From NCBI GenBank assembly GCA_035530875.1, contig DATKUB010000012.1:1-64000 (forward strand): a DNA stretch of 64,000 nt. Reading direction: 5' to 3'. The position numbers and the translations under genes are program-made. The notes under the pieces were generated by a model, which saw only the letters and a list, made by a program, of their open reading frames with translations, was not told where the DNA came from and did not search any database. The stretch is from JANXYY01 sp035530875 (GTDB lineage: Bacteria > Actinomycetota > Actinomycetes > Nanopelagicales > Nanopelagicaceae). Below are positions 7,425 through 16,477 of this stretch, piece by piece. Position 1 is the first letter of the stretch; each line of letters begins with the position of its first letter.

Positions 7425-8849
7425 TTACTTCTCCGTCTTGCCACTCGGTGGCGTGTAGGTCCAGCGCGAACCAGAAGGACTGTCTTCGATCTGGATTCCT
7501 GCAGCAGCTATCTCATCTCTGATGAGATCCGCTTCCGCCCAATCTTTACGTTCACGAGCGCTTGTGCGTTGTGTTAGCACAACCTGAATGAGCGAATCAA
7601 CGACCTGCGTGAGATCAGATGATTCATTAGCCCAAGGACCGTCATGGGGGTCACACCCCAGGATCGAAAGCATCGCTCGAACAGATCCGAGTCCCTTGCG
7701 AACGCCAACAGCGTCATTGGCTGCTAGCGCAGTGTTCCCATCTCGTACGTGCTCGGCGATCACAGCCAGCGCTTGCGGCACAGCCAGGTCGTCGTCTAAA
7801 GCAGACGCGAAGGTTTCTGGGACACGTGCATCGACAAAAGTCTCGCCGATTGATTCTTCCGCCCGCCTGACGAAATTTTCGATCCGTCGATATCCAGTGG
7901 CTGCCTCCGCTAAAGCCTCGGGCGAAAATTCGATCATTGAGCGATAGTGCGCAGAATTTAGGTACCAACGTAATTCAACCCCGCGAGTTGATTTCAAGAT
8001 CTCTTCGACTTTGAGCGAATTCCCGAGCGACTTGCTCATCTTTTCCCCAGAGAGCGTCACCCATGCGTTGTGCATCCAGAGTTGAGCGAATCCATACCCA
8101 GCCGCCGTGGATTGAGCAATCTCGTTCTCATGATGGGGAAAGATCAAATCGAGACCGCCACCGTGAATATCGAACGTCTCACCCAGATAAGTCTTGATCA
8201 TGGCACTGCACTCAAGATGCCAGCCTGGACGTCCAGTCCCCCAAGGCGTCTGCCATGAAGGTTCACCGGGCTTGGCAGATTTCCAGAGCGCAAAATCGCG
8301 AGGATCCTTCTTACTTGCAACTTCGTCTGCTCGATCGCTGTCGGGAGCCGGCTGAAGTTCATCGAGTTTCTGACCTGATAGCGAGAGGTAATTGTCTAGG
8401 GAGCGAACATCCATATAGACATCGCCATTGCCCGGCGCATAAGCATGCCCGAGATAGATAAGGCGCTCCATTAACTCGATCATCTGAGTGATATGCCCGG
8501 TTGCCCGCGGCTCATAAGTTGGAAGAAGGCAGTTAAGTGCGGCGTACGCCTCGACAAATGCCCGCTCGTATTTCAGGGCCAGTGCCCACCAAGGCATGCC
8601 CTCACTTTCAGCATTTGCCAGAATCTTGTCATCGATGTCGGTCACATTACGGATGAAGGTGACCTCATAGCCGTGCCCGGCGGCGAGCCAGCGACGAAGC
8701 ACATCGAAATTGAGGCCACTCCGCACGTGTCCAATGTGAGGGGCAGCCTGAACCGTGGCCCCACAGAGATAGATCGATACTTTGCCAGGCACCAGAGGCC
8801 AGAATTCGCGCGTCTGTCTGGTCGAGGTGTCGTAAAGGTGCAAGGTCAC
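7425..8849 (-). CDS. cysS: Cysteinyl-tRNA synthetase
   Basis: A 474-residue class I synthetase charging tRNA-Cys with cysteine. It shows the zinc-ligand region YLCGATVQAAPHIGH with the HIGH-like signature, GGLDLIFPHHENEIAQS, the KMSKS loop (GEKMSKSLGN) and a C-terminal DALR/anticodon region ending in an EADLIRDEIAAAGIQIEDS motif. The length and the IspF/RlmB neighbours fit CysS rather than the related MshC. Its start overlaps the ispF stop by four bases (ATGA). The same C-terminal motif recurs as a fusion in the protein at 53665-54831. Confidence 0.96.
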   Translation of the reverse strand: MTLHLYDTSTRQTREFWPLVPGKVSIYLCGATVQAAPHIGHVRSGLNFDVLRRWLAAGHGYEVTFIRNVTDIDDKILANAESEGMPWWALALKYERAFVEAYAALNCLLPTYEPRATGHITQMIELMERLIYLGHAYAPGNGDVYMDVRSLDNYLSLSGQKLDELQPAPDSDRADEVASKKDPRDFALWKSAKPGEPSWQTPWGTGRPGWHLECSAMIKTYLGETFDIHGGGLDLIFPHHENEIAQSTAAGYGFAQLWMHNAWVTLSGEKMSKSLGNSLKVEEILKSTRGVELRWYLNSAHYRSMIEFSPEALAEAATGYRRIENFVRRAEESIGETFVDARVPETFASALDDDLAVPQALAVIAEHVRDGNTALAANDAVGVRKGLGSVRAMLSILGCDPHDGPWANESSDLTQVVDSLIQVVLTQRTSARERKDWAEADLIRDEIAAAGIQIEDSPSGSRWTYTPPSGKTEK

Positions 8850-9334
8850 GTCCCAAGCCTAACTTTTACAAGGGCGGTTGCGATCGCGGCTAGGCCCTCG
8901 CTCCGGCCCGTAACGCCAAGACGGTCGGTCGTCGTGGCTGAAACCGAGACTATGGCGCCACCAAGTGCCGCGCTCATGGCTGCTTGCGCCTCTTCGCGCC
9001 TGGCAGACATCTGGGGCCGGTTTCCAACAACCTGAACACTCACGTTTACTATTTCGAAACCAGCAATCTCTAGCCGGTGATTGACTTCGGCCAAAAGTGC
9101 AGCCCCTGACGCTTCTGCCCAATCCGGATGGTCGGTGCCGAAAATCCCGCCGAGGTCACCGAGGCCTGCCGCAGAGAGGAGAGCATCGCAGACCGAATGT
9201 GCAGCCACATCGCCATCGGAATGGCCTTCGCAGCCAATCTCGCCTGGCCAATCAAGGCAAGCCAGAGCCATCGGGCGGGTCGAGTCCGTCGAGAACTTAT
9301 GTACATCAAGTCCGCTGCCAACTCGTAGGCTCAT
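8846..9334 (-). CDS. ispF: 2-C-methyl-D-erythritol 2,4-cyclodiphosphate synthase
   Basis: A 162-residue enzyme of the MEP isoprenoid pathway. Metal ligands are visible in GLDVHKF (Asp, His) and in the GHSDGDVAAHSVCDALL helix, with IFGTDHPDW and the C-terminal ATTTDRLGVTGRSEGLA motif. It releases CMP to give the cyclic diphosphate. It overlaps ispD upstream and cysS downstream by four bases each, so the three are translated in a coupled way. Confidence 0.96.
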   Translation of the reverse strand: MSLRVGSGLDVHKFSTDSTRPMALACLDWPGEIGCEGHSDGDVAAHSVCDALLSAAGLGDLGGIFGTDHPDWAEASGAALLAEVNHRLEIAGFEIVNVSVQVVGNRPQMSARREEAQAAMSAALGGAIVSVSATTTDRLGVTGRSEGLAAIATALVKVRLGT

Positions 9335-10023
9335 AACTTCGCACCCTTACGTCTCATAAGTCGGTGGAACTTCAAATCGGCCGGCGTCGTAATCTTGCGG
9401 GCGCGCTCGTCGCCGAGAATAACGAGAACTTTCTCGCCGAGAGCTTCGACCAAGGATGAGTCATCCGTTCCAAGGAGATCACGGCTTCGAGCTTCGCGAT
9501 GAGCATGTTCAATCAGATCGCGAGTGAAACCCTGCGGAGTTTGAACGGCCCTGAGTGTCTCACGGTCGTATGTGCTCACAACAAATCCTTTTTCGTCAAC
9601 GGACTTAATCGTGTCCGAGACTTCAATTGCCGGAATAACCGCGGTGGCACCCTTGTGCAGCGCGCGGAGAATCCGACGCATCATCGAAACCGGCGCGAAA
9701 GCGCGGGCGGCATCGTGAATTAAAACAAACTCGATATCACTAGACAGGTGGGCCAACGCCAACTGAACGCTTTCGGTCCGACTTTCCCCACCGATGATGA
9801 CAGTTACCGGAACATGCAAACTCCGAAGTGATTTCGCCATTTCAACTTCATAGCCCGCTGGCGCAGTCACAACAATCTCATCAACAATCTTGCCGAGTCT
9901 CATTGCGGCCCGATTAACGAGAGTACGGCGACCAACCTTCACCAAGGCTTTGGGTTTGCTGGTGCCAAGACGCTGACCACTCCCGGCGGCCGCAATTATC
10001 CCGGCCGACTTAGGCGCCGCCAT
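9331..10023 (-). CDS. ispD: 2-C-methyl-D-erythritol 4-phosphate cytidylyltransferase
   Basis: A 230-residue nucleotidyltransferase making CDP-methylerythritol. Motifs: IIAAAGSGQRLG (CTP-binding glycine loop), GGESRTESVQLAL, LIHDAARAF, and VQTPQGF near residue 165. The ATG at 10023 gives the standard start MAAPKSAGII; an upstream Met in the same frame would lie inside carD. Ten bp separate it from carD, so the order carD-ispD-ispF-cysS-rlmB looks like one operon. Confidence 0.95.
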   Translation of the reverse strand: MAAPKSAGIIAAAGSGQRLGTSKPKALVKVGRRTLVNRAAMRLGKIVDEIVVTAPAGYEVEMAKSLRSLHVPVTVIIGGESRTESVQLALAHLSSDIEFVLIHDAARAFAPVSMMRRILRALHKGATAVIPAIEVSDTIKSVDEKGFVVSTYDRETLRAVQTPQGFTRDLIEHAHREARSRDLLGTDDSSLVEALGEKVLVILGDERARKITTPADLKFHRLMRRKGAKL

Positions 10024-10033
10024 TAGAGCGCCC

Positions 10034-10516
10034 TTAAGAAGCGAGTACTTCGTCGAGAATCGACTCAGCCTTGACTTCGTCTGTCTTCTCGGCAAGCGCC
10101 AACTCGCTGATTAGAATCTGGCGCGCTTTTGCAAGCATTCGCTTTTCGCCTGCAGAGAGTCCGCGATCCTTGTCGCGACGGAAAAGATCGCGCACAACTT
10201 CGGCAACCTTGATCACATCGCCGGAGGCGAGCTTCTCCAGGTTTGCCTTATAGCGCCTTGACCAGTTCGTCGGCTCTTCTGTGTAGGGCTGGCGAAGTAC
10301 AGAGAAGACCTCCTGGAGGCCCTCCTTGTCGACAACGTCACGCACTCCGACCAAATCTACGTTTTCGGCAGGAACTCGGACGGTCAATTCGCCCTGGGCG
10401 ATCTTGAGCACGAGGTAGGTCTTCTGTTCGCCTTTAATCAATCTGGTCTCAATCGACTCGATTAGAGCCGCACCATGGTGAGGATAAACAACGGTCTCGC
10501 CAACCTGAAACGACAT
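10034..10516 (-). CDS. carD: CarD-type RNA polymerase-binding transcription factor
   Basis: A 160-residue CarD/CdnL protein. The N-terminal RNA-polymerase beta-interacting domain opens MSFQVGETVVYPHHGAALIE, and the C-terminal helical DNA-binding domain contains WSRRYKANLEKLASGD and RGLSAGEKRMLAKARQILISELA. It stabilises open promoter complexes, especially at rRNA promoters. The ATG at 10516 fits the family; the frame is open upstream without similarity. It is the first gene of the isoprenoid/tRNA run, with a divergent 264-bp spacer before it. Confidence 0.95.
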   Translation of the reverse strand: MSFQVGETVVYPHHGAALIESIETRLIKGEQKTYLVLKIAQGELTVRVPAENVDLVGVRDVVDKEGLQEVFSVLRQPYTEEPTNWSRRYKANLEKLASGDVIKVAEVVRDLFRRDKDRGLSAGEKRMLAKARQILISELALAEKTDEVKAESILDEVLAS

Positions 10517-10780
10517 ATGTTCCCTTTCATACCTGGGCGTCAAAGGGTAGGAAAAACCCCTTTGCAATGAGCCAAGTTTACCAGCCATTTGGGCCCATTC
10601 CTATTTGAAGATCTGCTCGTTTCCCCAGGTCAGATGGGGTGACATGGCCTAAATCGAGGGTTGACAAGCCAACCTTTGTCGTGCTTCAGGTAGCCTTGGC
10701 CGACTGTTGGGTCGTGCCGCTCTGACGCTCCAGTTTGCAGTAAGTTCTACCCAGCAAGTTCGACTCAAGGAGCAATAAGG

Positions 10781-11263
10781 GTGTCCAAGTTCACTAGATC
10801 TGCCGTCGTGATCGCGCTTGCCCTGGCCTTGGCCGGCTGTGGAGCAGGTAAAGACGCTGCCGTATTCAAGCCATACACACCTACCGATGGCAACCAGGGT
10901 GCGACCCAAGACGTCAAGGTTCGAGATGTCGTCGTTGTTGCGATGCCGGATGGAACAGGTGTTGTTGTCGGAACCATTGTGCAGACTGGTGCCACACAAG
11001 ATGAACTCACCAGTATCACTGTCAATGGGCAGCCCGCCGTCATCACACCCTCATTACCGCTCCTCAACCAGAATGCGCCGGTGCGTTTAGCTGGTGACTC
11101 CGCCAACGCCTCAGCAGATGTACCCAGTCTGAACGCAACGCCAGGAACACTTGCAACAGTCGAATTTACTTTTCAAACCAGTGGCATTGTGACACTTAAC
11201 GCAATTGTTCGAGACAACACCCAGGAATTTTCCGGTGTTACTTCAACTCCGTTTCAAGGCTGA
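10781..11263 (+). CDS. Putative lipoprotein, actinobacterial
   Basis: A 160-residue protein with a lipobox (LALAGCGAG, Cys20) after a hydrophobic core. The mature domain has beta-rich, cupredoxin/PCuAC-like rhythm: VKVRDVVVVAMPDGTGVVVGTIVQTG, then TVNGQPA and a C-terminal strand TVEFTFQTSGIVTLNAIV. Similar lipoproteins lie beside phosphate and CarD genes in other actinobacteria, with no fixed function. The GTG start at 10781 has AAGGAG eight bases upstream. It is convergent with the RegX3-like gene; the gap is 34 bp with no clear terminator. Confidence 0.75.
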   Translation: MSKFTRSAVVIALALALAGCGAGKDAAVFKPYTPTDGNQGATQDVKVRDVVVVAMPDGTGVVVGTIVQTGATQDELTSITVNGQPAVITPSLPLLNQNAPVRLAGDSANASADVPSLNATPGTLATVEFTFQTSGIVTLNAIVRDNTQEFSGVTSTPFQG

Positions 11264-11297
11264 CACGACTTCTTAATTCAGAGAACGCCCGAGATTT

Positions 11298-11978
11298 TCA
11301 GGCTTCGAATTTGTAGCCGAGGCCGCGGAGGGTTATCAAGTGCACAGGGTTTGCCGGGTCCTTTTCGATTTTCGAACGCAATCGTTTGATGTGAACGTCA
11401 AGGGTCTTCGTGTCGCCCACATAGTCGCTGCCCCACACTCGGTCAATGAGTTGCATGCGCGTCAGAACTCGTCCTGCATTTCGAAGGAGAATTTCAAGGA
11501 GTTCAAATTCCTTTAACGGAAGCTGGACTCGCTCACCATTGACCGATACTTCGTGGCGTTCGGTATCCATACGCACACCATCAAAGTCCAACACAGAATC
11601 TCCGGCGTCCTCAAAATCGCCCTGACGTCTAAGAACTGCACGAATGCGAGCTGTCAATTCGCGTGATGAATATGGCTTCGTGACGTAGTCGTCGGCACCA
11701 AGCTCCAATCCCACCACTTTGTCTATCTCGCTGTCCTTAGCGGTAAGCATGATGATGGGGACCGAAGATCGGGCGCGAATCTGACGACAAACTTCAGTGC
11801 CAGAAAGGCCAGGAAGCATCAGATCCAGGAGGACCAAATCGGCTCCGGTGCGTTCAAATTCCGCCACTGCTTTTGTCCCGGTGTCGGCCACATTTACCTC
11901 AAAGCCTTCCTTCTGCAGAAGAAAAACGAGCGCCTCGGAAAATGATGCCTCGTCTTCTACGACCAAGATCTTGGTCAT
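11298..11978 (-). CDS. regX3: OmpR/PhoB-family response regulator, RegX3-like
   Basis: A 226-residue two-domain regulator. The receiver has acidic pair EDE near residue 8, phosphoacceptor Asp in LVLLDLMLPGLSG (about 52), Thr in IIMLTAKDS and Lys in YVTKPYSSREL. The winged helix follows (LKEFELLEILLRNAGRVLTR, then DVHIKRLRSKIE and LRGLGYKFE). Its order with a SenX3-like kinase, phoU, gpmA and mshA matches the mycobacterial phosphate-sensing locus, so control of phosphate genes is likely. It overlaps the kinase stop by four bases. Confidence 0.9.
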   Translation of the reverse strand: MTKILVVEDEASFSEALVFLLQKEGFEVNVADTGTKAVAEFERTGADLVLLDLMLPGLSGTEVCRQIRARSSVPIIMLTAKDSEIDKVVGLELGADDYVTKPYSSRELTARIRAVLRRQGDFEDAGDSVLDFDGVRMDTERHEVSVNGERVQLPLKEFELLEILLRNAGRVLTRMQLIDRVWGSDYVGDTKTLDVHIKRLRSKIEKDPANPVHLITLRGLGYKFEA

Positions 11979-13081
11979 GACGCCGCCTCCTGTGAGTGAG
12001 CTAATGGCAAGCGCAGAGTGAACGTACTGCCAGAGCCTTCGATGCTCCAGACCTTTACTTCGCCGCCATGATTGGCGACGACGTGCTTGACGATGGACAA
12101 ACCAAGCCCAGTTCCGCCAGTAACTCGAGAGCGCGCCGGATCCACTCGATAAAAGCGCTCGAATATTCGGTCTAACAAATCTTTGGGTATCCCGATGCCT
12201 TGATCAGTAACGCTGATTTCCGCAATTTCATCAACCCGGCGCACACCGACTGCAATTCGAGTTTTGGGCGGACTATACGAAATCGCGTTATCTATCAAGT
12301 TCCGTAGCGCCTTTGTCAGTTGTTCAGGATCACCAAGGATTTTCAATCCAGAGGTACCTCCTGAAACAAGAGCAATGCCATTCGTCTCTGCACTCATGCG
12401 AGAACGATCCATCGCATCAGCGACCACATCATCAACTTCAACGAGCATGGCTCTGGCAAGCGGATCATTTACCTGCAAGCGGGAGAGGTCAATGATCTCT
12501 TGAACGAGATTGGAAAGGCGTTGTGCCTCACGCTGCATGCTTGATGCGAACCTCTCCACACTCTCGGGTTCGTCCTTGGCACTCATTACCGCTTCAGCCA
12601 AGAGCATGAGCGCCCCTATTGGTGTTTTCAGCTCATGCGAAACGTTCACGACGAAGTCTCGTCGGACAGCATCAAGTAGTCGGGATTCGCTGTCGTCTTG
12701 GACCAGCAAGAGCACAAGGCCGTCTTCAGGATTCCTTCCCCTGATCGGTGCGGCTCGAGCCGCTAGGTCGCGTCTGCCTGCACCCAGCGGGCCCCTAGGT
12801 AATGCGATCGATGCCTCGAGCACCTCATTACCCCTACGAGCTTGGCGAACCAATGAAAGCAGCTCCTCTCCGAGCAAGCGCTCGGCTCTAACAATCCCCA
12901 TGGCTCTTAATGAGTCTGAAGCGAAGAGCAAACGATCGCCGAAACCGACCACGGCCGAGGCCATCTCAATGGCAGACAACGAATCGATGAGAGAACTTGG
13001 CAACTCGCTTGCCGGTGCCGGCGCAGCGCCTTGGGCTTGCCGGTTACGTCTCCATGCCACCACGAGGTCAATGTTAGGCAC
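11975..13081 (-). CDS. senX3: Sensor histidine kinase, SenX3-like, without membrane helices
   Basis: A 368-residue kinase: a PAS-like segment (about residues 35-125), HisKA with NVSHELKTPIGALMLLAEA (phospho-His), N-box RNLIDNAISYSP, G1 ISVTDQGIGIP, F-box FERFYR and G2 GGTGLGLSIV. The similarity to SenX3 is strong from the PAS on. SenX3 normally has N-terminal transmembrane helices; here the frame begins at a GTG (13081), a stop lies twelve codons upstream, and phoU starts only 127 bp away, so no membrane segment can be encoded in frame. It would be cytoplasmic, like a PhoR/SenX3 core that reads PhoU rather than the outside. Confidence 0.88.
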   Translation of the reverse strand: MPNIDLVVAWRRNRQAQGAAPAPASELPSSLIDSLSAIEMASAVVGFGDRLLFASDSLRAMGIVRAERLLGEELLSLVRQARRGNEVLEASIALPRGPLGAGRRDLAARAAPIRGRNPEDGLVLLLVQDDSESRLLDAVRRDFVVNVSHELKTPIGALMLLAEAVMSAKDEPESVERFASSMQREAQRLSNLVQEIIDLSRLQVNDPLARAMLVEVDDVVADAMDRSRMSAETNGIALVSGGTSGLKILGDPEQLTKALRNLIDNAISYSPPKTRIAVGVRRVDEIAEISVTDQGIGIPKDLLDRIFERFYRVDPARSRVTGGTGLGLSIVKHVVANHGGEVKVWSIEGSGSTFTLRLPLAHSQEAAS

Positions 13082-13208
13082 TTCGGGGACTTCGAGATTC
13101 GGATCGAGCGCTTAAGGTCCCGGTTGTTCATACAAATATAAGACGTAGTTCACGAAGATGCCCCGAAAAATGCCGCGGACGAGCGCAGATCGACGTTACC
13201 CTTCACTC

Positions 13209-13856
13209 ATGCGCGATGAGTATCACGAGGAACTGGATGGCATAAAAGACACCCTGGTCGAGATGGCTGGACTCGTCAGTGAGGCTATCCGAGATGCCAC
13301 AACCGCACTGCTGGATGCCAACCTGGAAGTCGCCGAAGCCGTCATCGCCTCCGACGACGTTATCGATGACCTGCAGCACGGTCTTGATGATCGCACCATC
13401 GACTTGATGGCCAGACAACAGCCAGTCGCAGGAGATCTACGAACCCTGGTGGCCTCACTTCGGATGAGTGCGGACCTGGAGCGGATGGGCGATCTGGCAA
13501 ATCATGTCGCCAAAGTTGCGAGAATGCGATATCCAGCGGTAGCCGTTCCAAAGGACATGACTGAAATAATCCAGCGGATGGCCGTCATAGCTGAGAGTTT
13601 GGCCAAAAAAGTTGCGGTAATTATCCAAGAGCGCGATACCCAGAAAGCACTCGAGCTGGGGGTCGACGACGACGAGATGGACATCTTGCATCGCCGTTTA
13701 TTCGTGGCGCTGCTCGATTCGGGGTGGCCGTATGGAAATGAAGTCGCAATCGACATGACTTTGATCGGACGTTATTACGAACGCTTTGCAGACCACGCGG
13801 TTTCGGTCGCTCGGCGTCTTTACTTCCTGGTAACTGGCGAATACGCGGACATCTGA
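13209..13856 (+). CDS. phoU: Phosphate signalling protein PhoU
   Basis: A 215-residue all-helical protein with two PhoU repeats; the metal-binding E/D-x-x-x-D pattern is visible in each (ADLERMGDLANHVAKVA, then GRYYERFADHAVSVARR). It links phosphate transport to the SenX3/RegX3-type kinase. The ATG at 13209 gives MRDEYHEELDGI, the usual start; the frame is open for 17 more codons upstream. It is divergent from the kinase gene and convergent with gpmA. No pst transporter genes lie in this window. Confidence 0.95.
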   Translation: MRDEYHEELDGIKDTLVEMAGLVSEAIRDATTALLDANLEVAEAVIASDDVIDDLQHGLDDRTIDLMARQQPVAGDLRTLVASLRMSADLERMGDLANHVAKVARMRYPAVAVPKDMTEIIQRMAVIAESLAKKVAVIIQERDTQKALELGVDDDEMDILHRRLFVALLDSGWPYGNEVAIDMTLIGRYYERFADHAVSVARRLYFLVTGEYADI

Positions 13857-13871
13857 TCGCCGAATCTCTCT

Positions 13872-14624
13872 TCAGCGTTTCCCTTGGTTTGCCACTGCCT
13901 CAATCGCACTTGCTGCCGCGTCTGGATCAAGATACTGGCCACCGCGCGTAATGGGCTTGAGGTCGTTGTCCAACGTGTAAAGCAGTGGAATTCCGGTTGG
14001 GATGTTCAAACCAGCAATATCGGAATCTGAAATTCCATCCAGGTGTTTTACTAATGCGCGCAGAGAATTGCCATGAGCAGCCACCAGCACTTTCTGTCCG
14101 CCAAGAAGATCCGGCACAATCGATGTGTGCCAGTAGGGCATCATTCGCGTCACAACATCCTTCAGGCACTCCGTCTTTGGCATTAGCGAACCAAGATCTG
14201 CGTATCGCGGATCGGCGACTTGGCTAAATTCACTGTCATCGTCAATTGGTGGCGGCGGCACATCAAAGGACCGGCGCCAGAGCATGAACTGATCTTCGCC
14301 ATAGGCTTCAAGCGTTTCTTTCTTGTCCTTGCCTTGCAGGGCGCCATAGTGACGCTCATTGAGGCGCCACGACCGCCTCACCGGAATCCAGTGTCGTTCG
14401 CAGACATCAAGGGCTATTTGCGCGGTCGAAATGGCTCGGCGTAACAGCGAGGTGTGCAAGACGTTAGGAAGCAAGTCGTGCGCTGCAAGAAGTTTGCCGC
14501 CTCTTGAGGCTTCTTCCCGACCCTTGTCCGAGAGAGGAACATCGACCCATCCCGTGAAAAGATTTTTAGCGTTCCATTCGCTCTCGCCGTGACGCAGCAG
14601 AATAAGTGTCGAAGTATCAGGCAT
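13872..14624 (-). CDS. gpmA: 2,3-bisphosphoglycerate-dependent phosphoglycerate mutase
   Basis: A 250-residue glycolytic mutase of the histidine phosphatase fold. Catalytic signature LILLRHGESEWN (phospho-His), the substrate-binding RLNERHYGALQGKDK and the second His in VAAHGNSLRALVKHL are all present. It interconverts 3- and 2-phosphoglycerate. Full length for the family. It sits 9 bp downstream of the YbjN gene on the same strand, in the conserved mshA-YbjN-gpmA order. Confidence 0.96.
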   Translation of the reverse strand: MPDTSTLILLRHGESEWNAKNLFTGWVDVPLSDKGREEASRGGKLLAAHDLLPNVLHTSLLRRAISTAQIALDVCERHWIPVRRSWRLNERHYGALQGKDKKETLEAYGEDQFMLWRRSFDVPPPPIDDDSEFSQVADPRYADLGSLMPKTECLKDVVTRMMPYWHTSIVPDLLGGQKVLVAAHGNSLRALVKHLDGISDSDIAGLNIPTGIPLLYTLDNDLKPITRGGQYLDPDAAASAIEAVANQGKR

Positions 14625-14633
14625 AGAAATAGC

Positions 14634-15134
14634 CTACTGGCCTGTCTCTGTGAACAGGTGCCTGAACGCCGCTAGATTTTCCAACGATTCTCCCCGTTCG
14701 ACGCGCCACGCCCACTCACGGCGAATTGCACTTGCAAAGCCCATCTCAAGGAGATGATCGAAGTTTCTCTCGCTGTATTCAAGTATTGCCCCGAGCATTC
14801 GGTCGAGTTCTGTCGCATTAACTGCACCCAAAGGTAACCTACCCACCAGGTAAATATCACCGAGCGAATTCAAGGCAAAGTGAACAGCGTAGGCGCGGGC
14901 ATTCTGCTCAAGCAGGTACTTGTAGGCGGCTACTTGATTCTCATCTGGCGCTCTCATGAAAAAGGCATTAGCCACCAATGAGTAATCACCAACGGAGAGT
15001 GAACACGAGATTGTTTTCTTCTTGCTTCCGGGTATCGAAACTACAAAGGTATCGGAGTCGATTTCCTCAAAAGACAAATCTTCAGCGAGCAAACTCACGC
15101 GAACTATCTCCGCAACCTCATTTTTACTTGTCAC
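14634..15134 (-). CDS. YbjN domain-containing protein
   Basis: A 166-residue protein of the YbjN family (type III chaperone-like fold), as in the Rv0487 position of mycobacteria. Visible features: FEEIDSDTFVVSIPGS strand pair, ARAYAVHFALNSLGDIYLVG and the helical C-terminus with HLLEMGFASAI. The GTG at 15134 starts 5 bp after the mshA stop and is preferred; the frame is open 30 codons upstream inside mshA. Biochemical role unknown; the family is often seen with mycothiol or surface-sugar genes. Confidence 0.85.
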   Translation of the reverse strand: MTSKNEVAEIVRVSLLAEDLSFEEIDSDTFVVSIPGSKKKTISCSLSVGDYSLVANAFFMRAPDENQVAAYKYLLEQNARAYAVHFALNSLGDIYLVGRLPLGAVNATELDRMLGAILEYSERNFDHLLEMGFASAIRREWAWRVERGESLENLAAFRHLFTETGQ

Positions 15135-15139
15135 GCCGA

Positions 15140-16423
15140 TCAGGCTAGCGCTCGTTCCTGCGCACGCGCCGGATTCAAGATATCTTTGTAGGCCATGAGA
15201 GTGGCAGCCGAAGTTCGCTCCCAATCAAATCTCCGTGAATGCGTGAGAGCGCCCGAACTTAGGAGTGCTCGACGTTCCGGCTCGTGTGCAAGTCGCAAGA
15301 GAACGCTGGACCAAGCCTTTGGATCGTGTCCATCCACTAGGAGGCCGGATATTCCATCGCATACTGCTGTTCTCAGACCTCCGACGGCCGAGGCGACCAC
15401 CGGCGTTCCGCACGCCTGCGCCTCCAGAGCTACCAGACCAAATGATTCTGAATAACTTGGCACACAAACAATGTCCGCGGCCCGATACCACTGGGGCAAC
15501 AAATCGGCATCGGCGGGTTCAGCAAAACGGATGATGTCGGATAAACCGAGCCAGGACGCCAGTTCACGCAACCGCGCGGGCTCTGAATTTGAGCCGCTGA
15601 CTCCCCCCACAATTGCTACCACCAATCGGGAACGGAGCGAGGGATCGTGCGCCAGCAGTTCGGCAGCCGCCCGGATGAGGACCTCGGGTCCCTTATGGGG
15701 CTGAATACGTCCGACAAATGCCAGCAGTAGCGCCCCCTTGGCAATTCCCAGTAGCGCCCGCGCCGATTCCTTGCCGGCTGGGCCAGTGTTGGAGAACCGC
15801 TCAAGATCAACCCCTGGCGGAATTACGTGAACCCGGTCCGGGCAAGCCCCATATAGGCCAACCAGGTGAGCCGCTTCTGCTTCGGTATTGGCGATCAACG
15901 CATCTGCTGCCGCAACAACCTGCTCTTCACCCACTGAACGGCCCGAAGGTTCCGGGTTGTCGCCCTCAGCCAACGCCTGGTTCTTAACTTTTGCCATCGT
16001 GTGCATGGTGTGAACCAGCGGCACCCCCCAGGTCTGGGCGGCCACCATCCCCAGTTGGCCGGAGAGCCAATAGTGCGAATGGACTAGGTCGTAGTACCCA
16101 CGTTCGTGTCTGGCTTCGACTCTGGCTAGGTCGGCGGCGAGCACGCACAACTGGCCGGGCAACTCCTCTTTGCTGAGCCCCTCATATGGCCCGCCGAACA
16201 GGTGCACAACGCCTACCCCAGGAGCGATTTCAACCCTGGGGGGAAGTTTGGAGGAAGTCGCCCGGGTGAAAATGTCGACGTCAACGCCGCTTCGCGCCAA
16301 CCGCTTTGCAGTCTCCACAACATAAACATTCATGCCGCCGGCATCGCCCACGCCTGGTTGATCCAATGGAGAGGTATGGACCATCAACATCGCAACTCGC
16401 TTGGGCAAATGCAGTGCGGACAT
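15140..16423 (-). CDS. mshA: D-inositol-3-phosphate glycosyltransferase (mycothiol step 1)
   Basis: A 427-residue GT-B, GT4-family enzyme. It transfers GlcNAc from UDP-GlcNAc to inositol 3-phosphate, the first step of mycothiol synthesis. Signatures: HTSPLDQPGVGDAGGMNVYV (acceptor loop), YDLVHSHYWLSGQLG, HTMHTMAKVKN, VIPPGVDLERF, FVGRIQPHKGPEVLI and the EX7E-type YSESFGLVALEAQACGTPV. Full length. mshD lies about 9 kb away, so at least two mycothiol genes are present; mshB and mshC are not in this window. Confidence 0.95.
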   Translation of the reverse strand: MSALHLPKRVAMLMVHTSPLDQPGVGDAGGMNVYVVETAKRLARSGVDVDIFTRATSSKLPPRVEIAPGVGVVHLFGGPYEGLSKEELPGQLCVLAADLARVEARHERGYYDLVHSHYWLSGQLGMVAAQTWGVPLVHTMHTMAKVKNQALAEGDNPEPSGRSVGEEQVVAAADALIANTEAEAAHLVGLYGACPDRVHVIPPGVDLERFSNTGPAGKESARALLGIAKGALLLAFVGRIQPHKGPEVLIRAAAELLAHDPSLRSRLVVAIVGGVSGSNSEPARLRELASWLGLSDIIRFAEPADADLLPQWYRAADIVCVPSYSESFGLVALEAQACGTPVVASAVGGLRTAVCDGISGLLVDGHDPKAWSSVLLRLAHEPERRALLSSGALTHSRRFDWERTSAATLMAYKDILNPARAQERALA

Positions 16424-16477
16424 CTGCCAATCATCGCCGATAGGCAGGATTTGTGCGACTTAGGGCAGGATTCACCT

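Noticed and set aside
10661..10690. TTGACA as -35 box for the lipoprotein at 10781
   Set aside because: No convincing -10 element lies 16-18 bp downstream.
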